DNA of 64,000 nt from Pseudarthrobacter sp. NamE2 (GCF_005796205.1 NZ_VAHN01000008.1:124001-188000); one strand, 5' to 3'. Counted from the first letter of the stretch, positions 35,810 through 44,792 are shown. Numbers and translations: made by a program. The notes: generated by a model from the sequence alone, not told the origin.

Positions 35810-36031
35810 CCGGCGAAAAATACCTGTTCGACGTCCAGCCGCCAGGACGGTTCAGCAGCACTTTCCGGCACCCCCTGGCGGGGTACTTTGGGGCTTGCCC
35901 GTGCGGAAGTTGGTGGTTGTTACCCCTATCATTGTGCTTGCGGGAAACTGAGTACTTTTTGATCCTGCCGGCCAACCGTGAATGCCGGCATTCTTGCGGG
36001 CACCGTTCCGCAGCTTTGAAGGGAAAGACCT

Positions 36032-37108
36032 ATGGCGCGGAGCCCCGAGGAACAACTGCGGGCGACTCTCGGCAGGGTGGCACCCGGAACACCCCTTCGG
36101 GACGGCCTGGAACGCATCCTCCGCGGACGGACCGGCGCCCTGATCGTCCTTGGTTCGGACCGCACCGTGGACTCCATCTGCTCCGGCGGCTTCGATATCG
36201 GCATCGACTTCTCCCCCACGCGGCTTCGTGAGCTGGCCAAGATGGACGGTGCCATCATCTGCGACAGGGACGCCGGCAACATCCTCCGGGCCGCCGTCCA
36301 GCTTGTGCCGGATTCCAGCATCGAGACGCAGGAGTCAGGCACCCGGCACCGCACCGCCGAGCGCGTTGCGATCCAGACCGGCGTTCCGGTCATTTCGGTC
36401 AGCCAGTCCATGCAGATCATCGCCCTGTACGTGAACGGACTGCGGCATGTGCTGGAGGGCTCGGAAAAAGTCCTGGCACGCGCAAACCAGGCCCTCGCCA
36501 CACTCGAACGCTACCGCTCGCGCCTTGACCAGGTCACCAGTTCGCTGTCCGCCCTCGAGATCGAGGCTATGGTGACAGTCAGGGACGTGGCTGTCACCCT
36601 TCAGCGGCAGGAGATGGTCCGGCGGATCTCGGAGGAGATCTCGCAGTACGTCCTGGAACTGGGCGAAGACGGCCGCCTGTTGTCCCTGCAGCTCGACGAA
36701 CTGACGGTGGGCCGGGGCCCGGGCAGCGACGTCATCATCCGGGATTACGCCAGCCCCGATGCCTCTCCTGAGGACATCGAGCAGGCCGTGAGCGCGCTCA
36801 ACAACCTGGGCTCCACCGAGCTGATCGACCTCGGCAAGATCTCCGGGATCGTGGGGTTTGCCGGCGGCGAAGCCAACCTCGACGCCGTCGTCCAGCCCCG
36901 CGGCTACCGCCTCCTGTCCGGGCTGAAGGCCGTTCCCAAGGCCGTGGCGGACAGGCTGGTGGACCACTTCGGCGGACTGCAGTTCCTGATGGCCGCCACC
37001 ATCGACGACCTCATGACCGTCGACGGCATCGGCGACCAGCGGGCCAGGACCGTCCGCGAGGGCCTGAGCCGGATGGCGGAAGCGAGCCTGCTGGACCGCT
37101 TCCTGTAG
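36032..37108 (+). CDS. disA: DNA integrity scanning protein DisA, diadenylate cyclase
   Basis: The 358-residue enzyme makes c-di-AMP from two ATP and scans DNA for branched structures. The DAC domain shows GGFDIGIDFSPTRLRELAKM, DGA (72-74) and GTRHR (103-107), the catalytic motifs; a helical spine follows, and the C-terminal helix-hairpin-helix VDGIGDQRARTVREGL binds DNA. GGGAAAG before the ATG is the ribosome binding site. In many actinobacteria disA lies next to radA, whose product inhibits it; here they are about 20 kb apart. Confidence 0.97.
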   Translation: MARSPEEQLRATLGRVAPGTPLRDGLERILRGRTGALIVLGSDRTVDSICSGGFDIGIDFSPTRLRELAKMDGAIICDRDAGNILRAAVQLVPDSSIETQESGTRHRTAERVAIQTGVPVISVSQSMQIIALYVNGLRHVLEGSEKVLARANQALATLERYRSRLDQVTSSLSALEIEAMVTVRDVAVTLQRQEMVRRISEEISQYVLELGEDGRLLSLQLDELTVGRGPGSDVIIRDYASPDASPEDIEQAVSALNNLGSTELIDLGKISGIVGFAGGEANLDAVVQPRGYRLLSGLKAVPKAVADRLVDHFGGLQFLMAATIDDLMTVDGIGDQRARTVREGLSRMAEASLLDRFL

Positions 37109-37137
37109 CCGCTCGTCCATCAGCCTCCCTGCAGGCC

Positions 37138-37824
37138 TTAGTGCAGCTGGAAGACTGCCTTCGGGCTGGCCTTGGAACCGAGCTTGGCCGTGAAGATGTA
37201 GTAAGCCCCGCCCCCTCCGGGTTTGGCATCCACCACCGAACAGCCCTCCACTGTCCGGTTCCGCTGCCACGGGAAGTTGGCCGTTTCACTGGCGCCGGGA
37301 GCGATGACCTTCACCAGGTCCTCGCCGGACGTCTGGCAGTCCCGGGACGAGAAAACACGGTCCGGGCCGCTCGTGACCAGGAATTCCATCTGCGATGTGC
37401 CGATGTTGACCTGGCAGGGGGCAGTCCCGCCATTGGTGACCTTCAAGGTCAGCAGGGGATTCTCCTCGGGTCCGTAGGCGGCCTTGTCGGTCGAGGCCGA
37501 GACCGTCACCAGGTTCTGGTTGCAGGTGGGCGTGGCGGACGGAGTCGGCGTGGGCGTGGCGGTGGCCGTGGCGGTGGTGGACGTGCCGGGAGCCGGGGAG
37601 GCGGTGGCGCTGCTTGTCGCGTCCGTGGAGGAGGCCTGTTCCGAACCGCCGCCGAAGGCGCCGGCCACCGCAAACCCGCCCACCACCAGGGCAACGAGCA
37701 TCAACAATGCTCCGCCAACAGCCAGACGGCGCCGCCGGTAAACGGCAGGGCTGGGCTTCCGGACGCTGCTGGAGCCGGATGCCGATGCCTTGCCGCGTGC
37801 TGATGAAATACCTTCCCTGCCCAT
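37138..37824 (-). CDS. Membrane-anchored extracytoplasmic protein, unknown function
   Basis: The 228-residue protein has a basic cytoplasmic N-terminus (about 1-32), one transmembrane segment (LAVGGALLMLVALVVGGFAV), a Ser/Thr/Ala/Pro-rich linker of about 45 residues with repeated TATATPTPTP, and an outer domain with four Cys likely in disulfides (TCNQNLVTVS, PCQVNIGTS, SRDCQTSG, EGCSVVD). The outer domain looks like an Ig-type beta fold (ENPLLTLKVTNGGTAPCQVN). It is convergent with disA. The product is exported but its job is unknown. Confidence 0.7.
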   Translation of the reverse strand: MGREGISSARGKASASGSSSVRKPSPAVYRRRRLAVGGALLMLVALVVGGFAVAGAFGGGSEQASSTDATSSATASPAPGTSTTATATATPTPTPSATPTCNQNLVTVSASTDKAAYGPEENPLLTLKVTNGGTAPCQVNIGTSQMEFLVTSGPDRVFSSRDCQTSGEDLVKVIAPGASETANFPWQRNRTVEGCSVVDAKPGGGGAYYIFTAKLGSKASPKAVFQLH

Positions 37825-37978
37825 CCTTCTAGGCTAGGGAACGGTCCGGATTCTTCACTGCCACCACGCCGCCCGACCGGCAAGGCGCTGGTCACATCCC
37901 GTTTTACGCCTCGGGAAACCCATCTATTACAGTGTTGGGATCGACACCAAGACTCCCCCTCCAGCTTCGCCCGGTATC

Positions 37979-38923
37979 CTGCCGGGTGCCACAGAACTGC
38001 AGCAGCTGCACGCCACAATCAATGACTGGTTCGCGGAAACCGCCCGCGACCTGCCCTGGCGCGAAGCTGCTTGCTCCCCGTGGGGGGTGTTGGTCAGCGA
38101 GATCATGCTGCAGCAGACCCCTGTTGTCCGGGTGCTGCCCGTCTGGCACGAATGGCTCAAGCGCTGGCCCACGCCCGCCGGCCTGGCGGGTGAACCCGCA
38201 GGGGAAGCCGTGCGTTCCTGGGGCCGGCTGGGATATCCCCGCCGCGCGCTCCGCCTGCATGCCGCCGCCGTCGCCATTACCGGGGAGCACGGCGGCAAAG
38301 TGCCGGACAATTACGCCGAACTGCTGGCATTGCCCGGCGTTGGAAGCTATACGGCAGCGGCTGTGGCGGCGTTCGCCTACGGCCGCCGGGAAAGCGTGGT
38401 GGACACCAACATCCGGCGGGTCCACGCGCGGCTTATTGCCGGGACAGCACTGCCCGCGCCCGCCCTGACTGCCGCCGAGATGCGCCTGGCGGCCTCGCTG
38501 CTGCCGGCGGACCGCGTAGCCTCCGTGCGCTGGAACGCCGCGGTCATGGAACTGGGCGCGCTGGTGTGCACCGCCCGGGCGCCCAAATGTTCCGCCTGCC
38601 CGGTGCGGGACTCCTGTGCCTGGCTGGCGGCAGGCGAGCCGCCGCCGTCGTACGTTCCCAAGGGCCAGGCGTGGCACGGCACCGACCGGCAGGTCCGCGG
38701 CGCCGTGGTGGCAGTGCTGCGGCTGGCCGAGGCTCCCGTACCAGCCGAAATGTTCCATCACGAGCCGGCCGACCTGGGCTTCGCCCCGGAAGGAATCGGC
38801 GTGCCGCTGGCCGCCCTGCACCGGCTGAATCCGCCGCCGGAGCAGCTGGAGCGGGCCCTCAACGGGCTACTGGCGGACGGCCTGGCGGAACTGCACGACG
38901 GCGGCTACCGGCTTCCTGCCTGA
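37979..38923 (+). CDS. mutY: A/G-specific adenine glycosylase MutY, start codon unclear
   Basis: The enzyme removes A mispaired with 8-oxoG. The HhH-GPD core is intact: DLPWREAACSPWGVLVSEIM (LPWR), QQTPVVRVLPVWHEW, LPGVGSYTAAAVAAFAYG, VVDTNIRRVHARL with the catalytic Asp, and the 4Fe-4S cysteines CTARAPKCSACPVRDSC. About 300 residues, short for MutY, with a reduced C-terminal domain. The problem is the start: no in-frame ATG, GTG or TTG precedes LPWR until the internal GTG at 38087, which would cut off part of the active site. I place the start at the CTG at 37979 as a minimum; an indel in the C5 run at 37952-37956 would instead join the GTG at 37932. Confidence 0.85.
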   Translation: MPGATELQQLHATINDWFAETARDLPWREAACSPWGVLVSEIMLQQTPVVRVLPVWHEWLKRWPTPAGLAGEPAGEAVRSWGRLGYPRRALRLHAAAVAITGEHGGKVPDNYAELLALPGVGSYTAAAVAAFAYGRRESVVDTNIRRVHARLIAGTALPAPALTAAEMRLAASLLPADRVASVRWNAAVMELGALVCTARAPKCSACPVRDSCAWLAAGEPPPSYVPKGQAWHGTDRQVRGAVVAVLRLAEAPVPAEMFHHEPADLGFAPEGIGVPLAALHRLNPPPEQLERALNGLLADGLAELHDGGYRLPA

Positions 38924-39032
38924 ATACGCAACGGTCTCCTTTTGACCGTCAGCAGCACCGGCGCCATAACAATGCCGCTGTCACTTCCCCGTCGCGGGCA
39001 CGGCGCTGCCTTTGGCAGTCCTACGCTGAAGT

Positions 39033-39515
39033 ATGCGCACGCCGGGGCTGCTTCTGGCATTGATGACGACGACGGGACTCGCCGGATGCGGACCGGCGGC
39101 AGTTGCCTGCCCGGCCATAGCCCAGGCGACCGCAGTCTCCGTCACGGTTCCGGAGGACTACGCACCGCAGGTCGGCTCCCTCCGGCTGAAAGCCTGCCAG
39201 GACGGAACGTGCAAGGAGGACTTCGTCGAGCTGCGTCCGGGAAGCGACTCCATTGACCAGGGCTGCACGCCGGACGGAGTGTGCTCCGCCACCGCCTCCC
39301 CGAACGGCACCAAAGTGGGAATGCTCATGCTGGATACCCTGACGGAAGCGACCTTGACGGTAACGTCCTCCGGCGCCGGCAGGGACGGGGCCCCGCTGCC
39401 CGTGCACACGGTGGAATTCCGCCCCAGGGCTGACTACCCGTTCGGCGAACAATGCGGCAAGTTCCTTAGCGCAGGCGTGACGCTGGAAAGTTCAGGCCTG
39501 CGCGAACGGACCTGA
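39033..39515 (+). CDS. Putative lipoprotein
   Basis: The 160-residue protein has a lipoprotein signal peptide with lipobox LAGC (LLLALMTTTGLAGCGPAAVA; Cys at residue 19) and a mature beta-rich domain with several Cys (KACQDGTCKEDF, GCTPDGVCSATAS). It is anchored to the outer face of the membrane. No family is recognised. It is a single gene that converges on the small protein gene at 39525. Confidence 0.7.
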   Translation: MRTPGLLLALMTTTGLAGCGPAAVACPAIAQATAVSVTVPEDYAPQVGSLRLKACQDGTCKEDFVELRPGSDSIDQGCTPDGVCSATASPNGTKVGMLMLDTLTEATLTVTSSGAGRDGAPLPVHTVEFRPRADYPFGEQCGKFLSAGVTLESSGLRERT

Positions 39516-39524
39516 ACGGCCGGT

Positions 39525-39695
39525 TCAGAACAGTGCAGGCTGACCGAAAATGTCCGTGGCCGGTGCTTCCGCGGCACCGGAAGGGGGAGGCTTCGGCCGC
39601 CACTCGAAGCCCAGGTCAGCAAGGAGTTCCTCCACCGACAGCTGCCCGTCCAGCACTTCAATTGGGGAGTTGTCTTCGAGGTCCTGCCGTTCCAT
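39525..39695 (-). CDS. Small acidic protein of unknown function
   Basis: A 56-residue protein from the ATG at 39695 (MERQDLEDNSPIEVLDGQLS), with VEELLADLGFEWRPKPPP in the middle and a disordered end. No motif can be named. An upstream start at 39740 would add 15 residues of poor composition. It lies 69 bases after dhaM, so it could be at the end of the dha transcript. Confidence 0.5.
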   Translation of the reverse strand: MERQDLEDNSPIEVLDGQLSVEELLADLGFEWRPKPPPSGAAEAPATDIFGQPALF

Positions 39696-39763
39696 GGGTT
39701 CGAGCTTATTCCCAGGGGCGGACAAAGCAGTCCGGAACACACCGCAGGGTCCGGATCAGGCCA

Positions 39764-40456
39764 CTAAGGCTCGCCGAAGCCGGCCTGCACCAGCCCGCCC
39801 ACATAGTTCACGGCCCGCTCTGCGTCCACCCCGCGGGCCTCGACGTGGAGCACGGCTCCCTTGCCGGCGGCCAGCATCATCAGTGCGGTCATGGAAGTGC
39901 CGTCCACGCCGTTGACGAGGACTTCGGCGTCAAGGGAGGACAGTCCGCCGGCAATCTTGGCGGCCGGACGTGCATGCATGCCCGCCTCATTGATGAGCTC
40001 GAAGTCCCCGGTGAACGCCGGGCCCTCGCCGGTGGCCGGGCCTTCCGGGACCTCCTGCGGAGGCGGCCCGGGCTGCTGGGCGGGGCCGCGGACGGATTCA
40101 GCCGCCCGCTTTACCGCCTGCACGTCGGCTCCGCCTTGGGCGGCGACGGAGGCCGCCACCACCCCCTCCACCAGGGGAGCGTCGGCCAGCAGCACCCCGG
40201 CGGCGTCCCCGGCAAACTCAAGGGCGGATTCGGCTGTCATCACCGCAGAGCCGAGGTCGGTGAGGACCACCGTTCCGTCGGAACCGGAGGCCTGCTCCAG
40301 GGCGGCGAGCACCTTTTCCAGGCTGGTGCCGATCCTGCCGTCGGTGGTGCCCCCGGCCGCCCGGATCACGACGTCAGGTGCCATCTGGGCGGCAAGCTCC
40401 GCGGCGCCGTCGGCAATCTTTTCGCTGTGCGAGACCACCACGATGCTGACTGTCAC
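39764..40456 (-). CDS. dhaM: PTS-dependent dihydroxyacetone kinase phosphoryl donor DhaM
   Basis: The 230-residue protein has two parts. The N-terminal EIIA-Man-like domain has its phosphoacceptor His in IVVVSHSEKIADG (near residue 9); the C-terminal HPr domain has its site in NEAGMHARPAAKIAGG (near residue 160). It passes phosphate from the PTS to the ADP bound in DhaL. The EI-like domain seen in E. coli DhaM is absent, as in most actinobacteria. GTG start overlaps the dhaL stop (GTGA). Confidence 0.92.
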   Translation of the reverse strand: MTVSIVVVSHSEKIADGAAELAAQMAPDVVIRAAGGTTDGRIGTSLEKVLAALEQASGSDGTVVLTDLGSAVMTAESALEFAGDAAGVLLADAPLVEGVVAASVAAQGGADVQAVKRAAESVRGPAQQPGPPPQEVPEGPATGEGPAFTGDFELINEAGMHARPAAKIAGGLSSLDAEVLVNGVDGTSMTALMMLAAGKGAVLHVEARGVDAERAVNYVGGLVQAGFGEP

Positions 40457-41085
40457 GCAGCCGCCCCTACTGCCGCCCGAAGGATCAGCGCGCTGGAGGC
40501 CGCCCCCGGGTCGCGGTGTCCGGCGCTCCGTTCTCCCAGGTAGCTGGCCCGGCCTTTCCGGGCCACCAGCGGATCGGTGGCCACAGCTCCGGCTTCCGCG
40601 GCTTCGGCGGCGGCAACCAGGACGCTGAGGGTGTCAGTGCCCCCGGCATCTGCGGCGGCCCTGGCTGCTTCCACCGCCGGTGTCCAGGCGTCCACCATGG
40701 TTTTGTCCCCGGGTTCGGCCTGGCCCCTGGCAACGATGCCGTCCCTCGCGGCGGCCAGCGCCGCCGCCAGGGCCGCCGGGTCGATTTCCGCGGCGTCGCC
40801 GAGCGAAGCGGCCGCACGCAGAAAGGCGGTACCGTACAGCGGCCCCGCCGCACCGCCCACTTTCGACATCAGGGTCATGGCCGTCAGCTTCAACGCAGCA
40901 CCCGGCGTCTCCGGCGGCGTTTCGGCCAGCTTGTCCACGACAGCCTGGAAGCCGCGGTCCATGTTCTCGCCGTGGTCCGAATCACCGATGGCACGGTCCA
41001 GCTCAATCAGTTCCGTCCGGTGTTCAGCCATGGCCTGCGCGGACAGGGTCAGCCACTTTACGGCCCAGTTGACATCCAGCGCCAC
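40453..41085 (-). CDS. dhaL: Dihydroxyacetone kinase ADP-binding subunit DhaL
   Basis: About 210 residues from the GTG at 41085 (ALDVNWAVKWL). The Mg-ADP site is DRAIGDSDHGENMDRGFQAV, with the Asp triad near residues 30-38, followed by MTLMSKVGGAAGPLYGTAFL. The bound ADP is re-phosphorylated by DhaM and phosphorylates dihydroxyacetone held by DhaK. It starts two bases after the dhaK stop and overlaps dhaM. Confidence 0.93.
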   Translation of the reverse strand: MALDVNWAVKWLTLSAQAMAEHRTELIELDRAIGDSDHGENMDRGFQAVVDKLAETPPETPGAALKLTAMTLMSKVGGAAGPLYGTAFLRAAASLGDAAEIDPAALAAALAAARDGIVARGQAEPGDKTMVDAWTPAVEAARAAADAGGTDTLSVLVAAAEAAEAGAVATDPLVARKGRASYLGERSAGHRDPGAASSALILRAAVGAAA

Positions 41086-41087
41086 GG

Positions 41088-42089
41088 CTACACGCCCCAG
41101 TGGAGGGCCGCCGTGTGGACCGGCGCATCCCACAGTTCCGCCAGCTCATCGTCGAGCCGGAGGACCGAAATGGAGCAGCCCTGCATCTCCAGGGACGTGA
41201 TGTAGTTGCCCACCAGCGAGCGTTCCACCGTTGCTCCCTGGCCGGCCAGTACCTGCGCAGCGCGGCGGTACACGATATAAAGCTCGCTCAGCGGCGTGCC
41301 GCCCATCCCGTTGACGAAGAGCAGCACCTTGTCACCGGCGGTGACTTTCAGGTCGGCGAGAACCGGTTCCAGCAACCGGTCCGTGATGCCGTCCGCGTTT
41401 TCGAGCGGTATCCGGTGCCGGCCCGGCTCTCCATGGATGCCGATGCCGATCTCGATCTCATCCTCGCCGAGGTCGAAGCTTGGCGAGCCTGCATGCGGGA
41501 CGGTGCAGGCGGAAAGCGCCACCCCCATGGTGCGGACGCCGGCATTGACCCGCTCGGCGATGCTTGCCACGGCGTCAAGGCCGTCCCCGCGTTCGGCGGC
41601 GGCGCCGGCAATCTTTTCCACGAGCACCGTTCCGCCCACCCCGCGTCGGCCGGCGGTGTACAGCGAATCCTCGACCGCGACGTCGTCGTTGACCAGGACG
41701 GTCCGGACACTCACGCCTTCCGCTTCCGCGAGCTCCGCCGCGGTCTCGAAGTTGAGAACGTCGCCTGTGTAGTTTTTGACGATATGCACGACGCCGGCGC
41801 CTGAGTTGACTGCAAGGGTTGCGGGAAGGATCTGGTCCGGCGTAGGTGAGGTGAAGACGGCCCCCGGCACGGCGGCGTCGAGCATTCCCTGCCCTACGAA
41901 GCCCGCGTGCAGGGGTTCGTGGCCGCTGCCCCCGCCGGACACCAGCCCTACCTTTCCGCTGACCGGCGCGTCCTTGCGCGTGATGTAGATGGGATCTTCG
42001 CTGACGGTCACGAGGTTTGCGTGTGCCAGGCCGAAGCCCTGGACGGATTCCGCAACGACAGACCGGGGATCATTGATGAGTTTCTTCAT
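41088..42089 (-). CDS. dhaK: Dihydroxyacetone kinase substrate-binding subunit DhaK
   Basis: The 333-residue subunit binds dihydroxyacetone covalently through a His. Family features: [20 protein letters not shown] (about 27-47), [20 protein letters not shown] and [20 protein letters not shown] near residue 220, which carries the reactive His. It is the first gene of dhaKLM, which turns dihydroxyacetone into its phosphate for glycolysis. The length is standard. Confidence 0.95.
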   Translation of the reverse strand: MKKLINDPRSVVAESVQGFGLAHANLVTVSEDPIYITRKDAPVSGKVGLVSGGGSGHEPLHAGFVGQGMLDAAVPGAVFTSPTPDQILPATLAVNSGAGVVHIVKNYTGDVLNFETAAELAEAEGVSVRTVLVNDDVAVEDSLYTAGRRGVGGTVLVEKIAGAAAERGDGLDAVASIAERVNAGVRTMGVALSACTVPHAGSPSFDLGEDEIEIGIGIHGEPGRHRIPLENADGITDRLLEPVLADLKVTAGDKVLLFVNGMGGTPLSELYIVYRRAAQVLAGQGATVERSLVGNYITSLEMQGCSISVLRLDDELAELWDAPVHTAALHWGV

Positions 42090-42184
42090 GGCAGTGCTCC
42101 TGGCTTGCTCCTGAAGGATGTCCTTCCGACCCTACTACCGGGGCGGGCGGATCCGGTAGGTTTCCGCTGGTGGGAGCGGATACA

Positions 42185-42218
42185 GCAAAGGGACAGCCCC
42201 CAATGACTGTCCCTTTGC
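42185..42218. terminator. Perfect hairpin upstream of dhaK
   Basis: GCAAAGGGACAG and CTGTCCCTTTGC form a perfect 12-bp stem with a 10-base loop. It lies between the dhaK start and the GNAT gene and overlaps the start of the FAD-oxidase remnant. It may be a terminator left from a lost gene or an operator upstream of dhaK. Confidence 0.4.
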
Positions 42219-42400
42219 CTGCCCCGGACCTTGTCCTGGCTTCCGTCAACGCTGACGACGTCGAGGCCGCGGTCAAGTGGGCTTCCGCCCGCAACATGTC
42301 GATCTCCGTGCAGTCAACCGGCCATGGCACGACCAGTATCGCCCAGTTTATCCATCGAATGGATGGACGGGAAGACCCCAAAAATTGGGCGTTATCCGGC
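42203..42400 (+). pseudogene. N-terminal remnant of an FAD-linked oxidase
   Basis: From the ATG at 42203 the frame reads DLVLASVNADDVEAAVKWAS then ARNMSISVQSTGHG, which is the start of the FAD-binding (PCMH-type) domain of FAD-linked oxidases. After GHG the match ends and the frame turns into noise. The full enzyme would be over 400 residues, so this is a truncated relic of about 50-60 codons. Confidence 0.55.
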
Positions 42401-42455
42401 TGCCCCTCCCACCGCCGTGTCCGTGGCCCGGCAGGGCGAGAACTAGGATGGGCCT

Positions 42456-42965
42456 GTGACTGACTCCTTCCATGTCCGGCCTGCCCGCACCCCCGATGTT
42501 TCCGCCATTAAGAAATTGGTGGCGCCGCTGGCTGAGCAGCGGATCCTGATGGCGAAGGAGACGGTGGCCTACTACGAGAGCCTGCAGGAGTTCCGGATCG
42601 CGGAGTCTGCCGACGGCGAGGTCATCGGCTGCGGGGCGCTGCACGTCATGTGGGAAGACCTGGCGGAAGTTCGCACCTTGGCCGCTTCCGAAGAATGGCG
42701 CGGCAAAGGCGTGGGCCACGTGCTGGTGGAGAACCTCCTGGAAGAAGCCCGGGCCCTGGGAGTCGCGCGGGTCTTCTGCCTCACCTTTGAAGTTGACTTC
42801 TTCAAGCGCCACGGCTTTGAGGTCATGGCGGACCAGTCGGTAGTGGATCCGGTGGTGTACTCAGAGCTCCTGCGCTCACACGACGAGGGCGTCGCGGAGT
42901 TCCTGGATTTGGCCCGGGTCAAGCCAAACACCCTTGGCAACACCCGGATGATCCGGGTCCTCTAG
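42456..42965 (+). CDS. GNAT N-acetyltransferase, amino-acid N-acetyltransferase (short ArgA) type
   Basis: The 169-residue GNAT protein resembles the single-domain N-acetylglutamate synthases of actinobacteria: VRPARTPDVSAIKKLVAPLA at the start, LAEVRTLAASEEWRGKGVGH with the acetyl-CoA loop (R/Q-x-x-G-x-G), and FKRHGFEVMADQSVVDPVVY. If so, it starts arginine synthesis by acetylating glutamate. GTG start. It is a single gene with its own terminator and no other arg genes nearby, so substrate assignment is moderate. Confidence 0.75.
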   Translation: MTDSFHVRPARTPDVSAIKKLVAPLAEQRILMAKETVAYYESLQEFRIAESADGEVIGCGALHVMWEDLAEVRTLAASEEWRGKGVGHVLVENLLEEARALGVARVFCLTFEVDFFKRHGFEVMADQSVVDPVVYSELLRSHDEGVAEFLDLARVKPNTLGNTRMIRVL

Positions 42966-42993
42966 GCGTGGCACGCCGCCCCAGGCGGTGCAA

Positions 42994-43022
42994 TTTGGCT
43001 GCCTGCCCCGCTGGCAGCCAAA
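42994..43022 (+). terminator. Terminator after the GNAT gene
   Basis: TTTGGCTGCC pairs perfectly with GGCAGCCAAA across a 9-base loop, 28 bases past the stop codon. Confidence 0.7.
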
Positions 43023-43207
43023 GGTCCTTCATAAACAAGGTAAGTCGAAGCGCTGCTTACGCTTAGCGCCAGAAACGGGTGGTGACTGCCCAGACTTTCC
43101 CTGTGAGCGACGGACCAGTTTGCAGCCGCAGGCCGCTGACCAGCAGTGTTGCCGCTGTTACCCCCGTCACCGTCGACGGAGGAATGAGATCCTACCCCGG
43201 AGGAAAC

Positions 43208-44644
43208 ATGGCATTAGGCTCCCCCACGCTGACCACGGACATGCAGGAACAACAACACGGGAAACGGGGCCTGCGGCGCTCCATGGAGGCCCGCCACCTC
43301 GTGATGATCGCGATGGGAGGAGTCATCGGCTCCGGGCTTTTCCTCAGCTCGGGCTACACCATCGCCCAGGCCGGACCGCTGGGGGCGATCATCGCCTATC
43401 TCATCGGGGCGGCCGTGGTTTACATGGTGATGGCCTGTCTGGGTGAGCTGGCCGTGGCCTATCCGGTGTCCGGAGCCTTCCATATCTACGCTGCCAGGTC
43501 TATTGGTCCCGCTACCGGGTTTGCCACTGCCTGGCTTTACTGGCTGTGCTGGGCTGTTGCCCTCGGCTCGGAATTCACGGCTGCCGGGCTCCTCATGCAG
43601 CGCTGGTTCCCGGAGGTGGATGTGTGGATTTGGTGCTTGCTTTTTGCGGCGATCCTGTTCACCCTGAACGCCATTTCTTCGCGGGTCTTTGGTGAGTCGG
43701 AGTTTTGGTTTGCGCTGATCAAAGTGAGCGCCGTCGTCGGACTTATCGTTTTGGGCGGCGCTGCGCTGTTGGGTTTCCATCCCCTTGCCCAGGAGGACTT
43801 TCCGGCCCTCGGTGAGAACCTGATGACGTCGGAGGGCCTGTTTCCCAACGGCATTACGGGAGTCCTGATCACCACGCTTGCCGTCTTTTACGCCTTTTCC
43901 GGTTCGGAGCTTATTGGTGTGGCGGCAGGGGAAACCTCAAATCCGGCCGTGAATATCCCCAAGGCCATGCGCACCACTGTAATCCGCCTCCTGATTTTCT
44001 TTGTGGGCGCCATCGCCGTAATTGCCGGTACTGTCCCGTACGGGGACGCTTCCCTGCAGGAAAGCCCCTTCGTCACCGTTTTTTCCCAGCTGGGAATTCC
44101 CTACGCGGCCGACATCATGAATTTCGTCATCATCACCGCGCTGCTGTCCGCCGGCAACTGTGGTTTGTTCTCCTGCGCCCGAATGCTTTTTTCACTTGCT
44201 GACGAGGGGCATGCACCGAAAGCGCTGGGCAAACTGACAAAGCGGGGAATTCCCATGGCTGCTTTGTGCGTGAGCATGCTGGGCGGACTGGCGTCGCTGG
44301 TCAGCAGTATTGTTGCTCCAACCACGGTGTACCTGGTGCTGGTATCCATTGCGGGCTTCGCAACAGTGGGCGTCTGGATGTCCATCACGGCATCACACTT
44401 CTTCCACCGCCGGGCTTTCCTGAAAAACGGCGGCCGCAATGAGGACCTGGCCTACAAGGCGCCGCTGTTTCCCCTGCTGCCCATCGCCGCGTTCCTGCTC
44501 TGCGTCATCTCCCTGGTAGGCATAGGCTTCGATCCCACCCAAGCCACGGCCCTCTACTTCGGCATCCCCTTCGTAGCAGCCTGCTACCTCTACTTCCACC
44601 TAAAATACGCCCGCCAGCGCTTCGGGCAGGAGACAGTGCAGTAG
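43208..44644 (+). CDS. Amino acid permease, APC family
   Basis: About 478 residues from the ATG at 43208, which follows GGAGGAAA at ideal spacing. Twelve hydrophobic segments; MEARHLVMIAMGGVIGSGLF and SSGYTIAQAGPLGAIIAYL mark the amino-acid transporter family, and FYAFSGSELIGVAAGETSNP is typical of the AAT/GabP-like branch. It imports an amino acid or amine by proton symport. Third positions use more T and A than the neighbours (many TTT, GTT, ATT codons), which hints at horizontal origin. It is followed by a long palindromic element. Confidence 0.88.
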   Translation: MALGSPTLTTDMQEQQHGKRGLRRSMEARHLVMIAMGGVIGSGLFLSSGYTIAQAGPLGAIIAYLIGAAVVYMVMACLGELAVAYPVSGAFHIYAARSIGPATGFATAWLYWLCWAVALGSEFTAAGLLMQRWFPEVDVWIWCLLFAAILFTLNAISSRVFGESEFWFALIKVSAVVGLIVLGGAALLGFHPLAQEDFPALGENLMTSEGLFPNGITGVLITTLAVFYAFSGSELIGVAAGETSNPAVNIPKAMRTTVIRLLIFFVGAIAVIAGTVPYGDASLQESPFVTVFSQLGIPYAADIMNFVIITALLSAGNCGLFSCARMLFSLADEGHAPKALGKLTKRGIPMAALCVSMLGGLASLVSSIVAPTTVYLVLVSIAGFATVGVWMSITASHFFHRRAFLKNGGRNEDLAYKAPLFPLLPIAAFLLCVISLVGIGFDPTQATALYFGIPFVAACYLYFHLKYARQRFGQETVQ

Positions 44645-44684
44645 CAAGCCGGGACACCTGTAGTGGGTGGGAGAGGCAGGAGGT

Positions 44685-44759
44685 GGCGGGTATCAGGGAT
44701 TTATGTAGGCGCCGTCAAAGCGACGAAGGAGCAGGCGCCGGTAAATTCTGATATCCGCC
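44685..44759. repeat. Long imperfect palindrome between convergent genes
   Basis: Outer arms GGCGGGTATCAG and CTGATATCCGCC pair with one wobble. After an imperfect ATTTA/TAAAT section, inner arms GGCGCC and GGCGCC pair around a 20-base loop. It occupies the gap between the permease and the S9 peptidase genes and may be a REP-like element or a two-way terminator. Confidence 0.6.
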
Positions 44760-44792
44760 GCTGAAGCCAGCCAAGGAAACACAAGACAAGGA

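Noticed and set aside
37505..37694. Frames antisense to the Pro/Thr-rich linker of the protein at 37138
   Set aside because: They are low-complexity Arg/Pro translations of the repeated linker codons, not genes.
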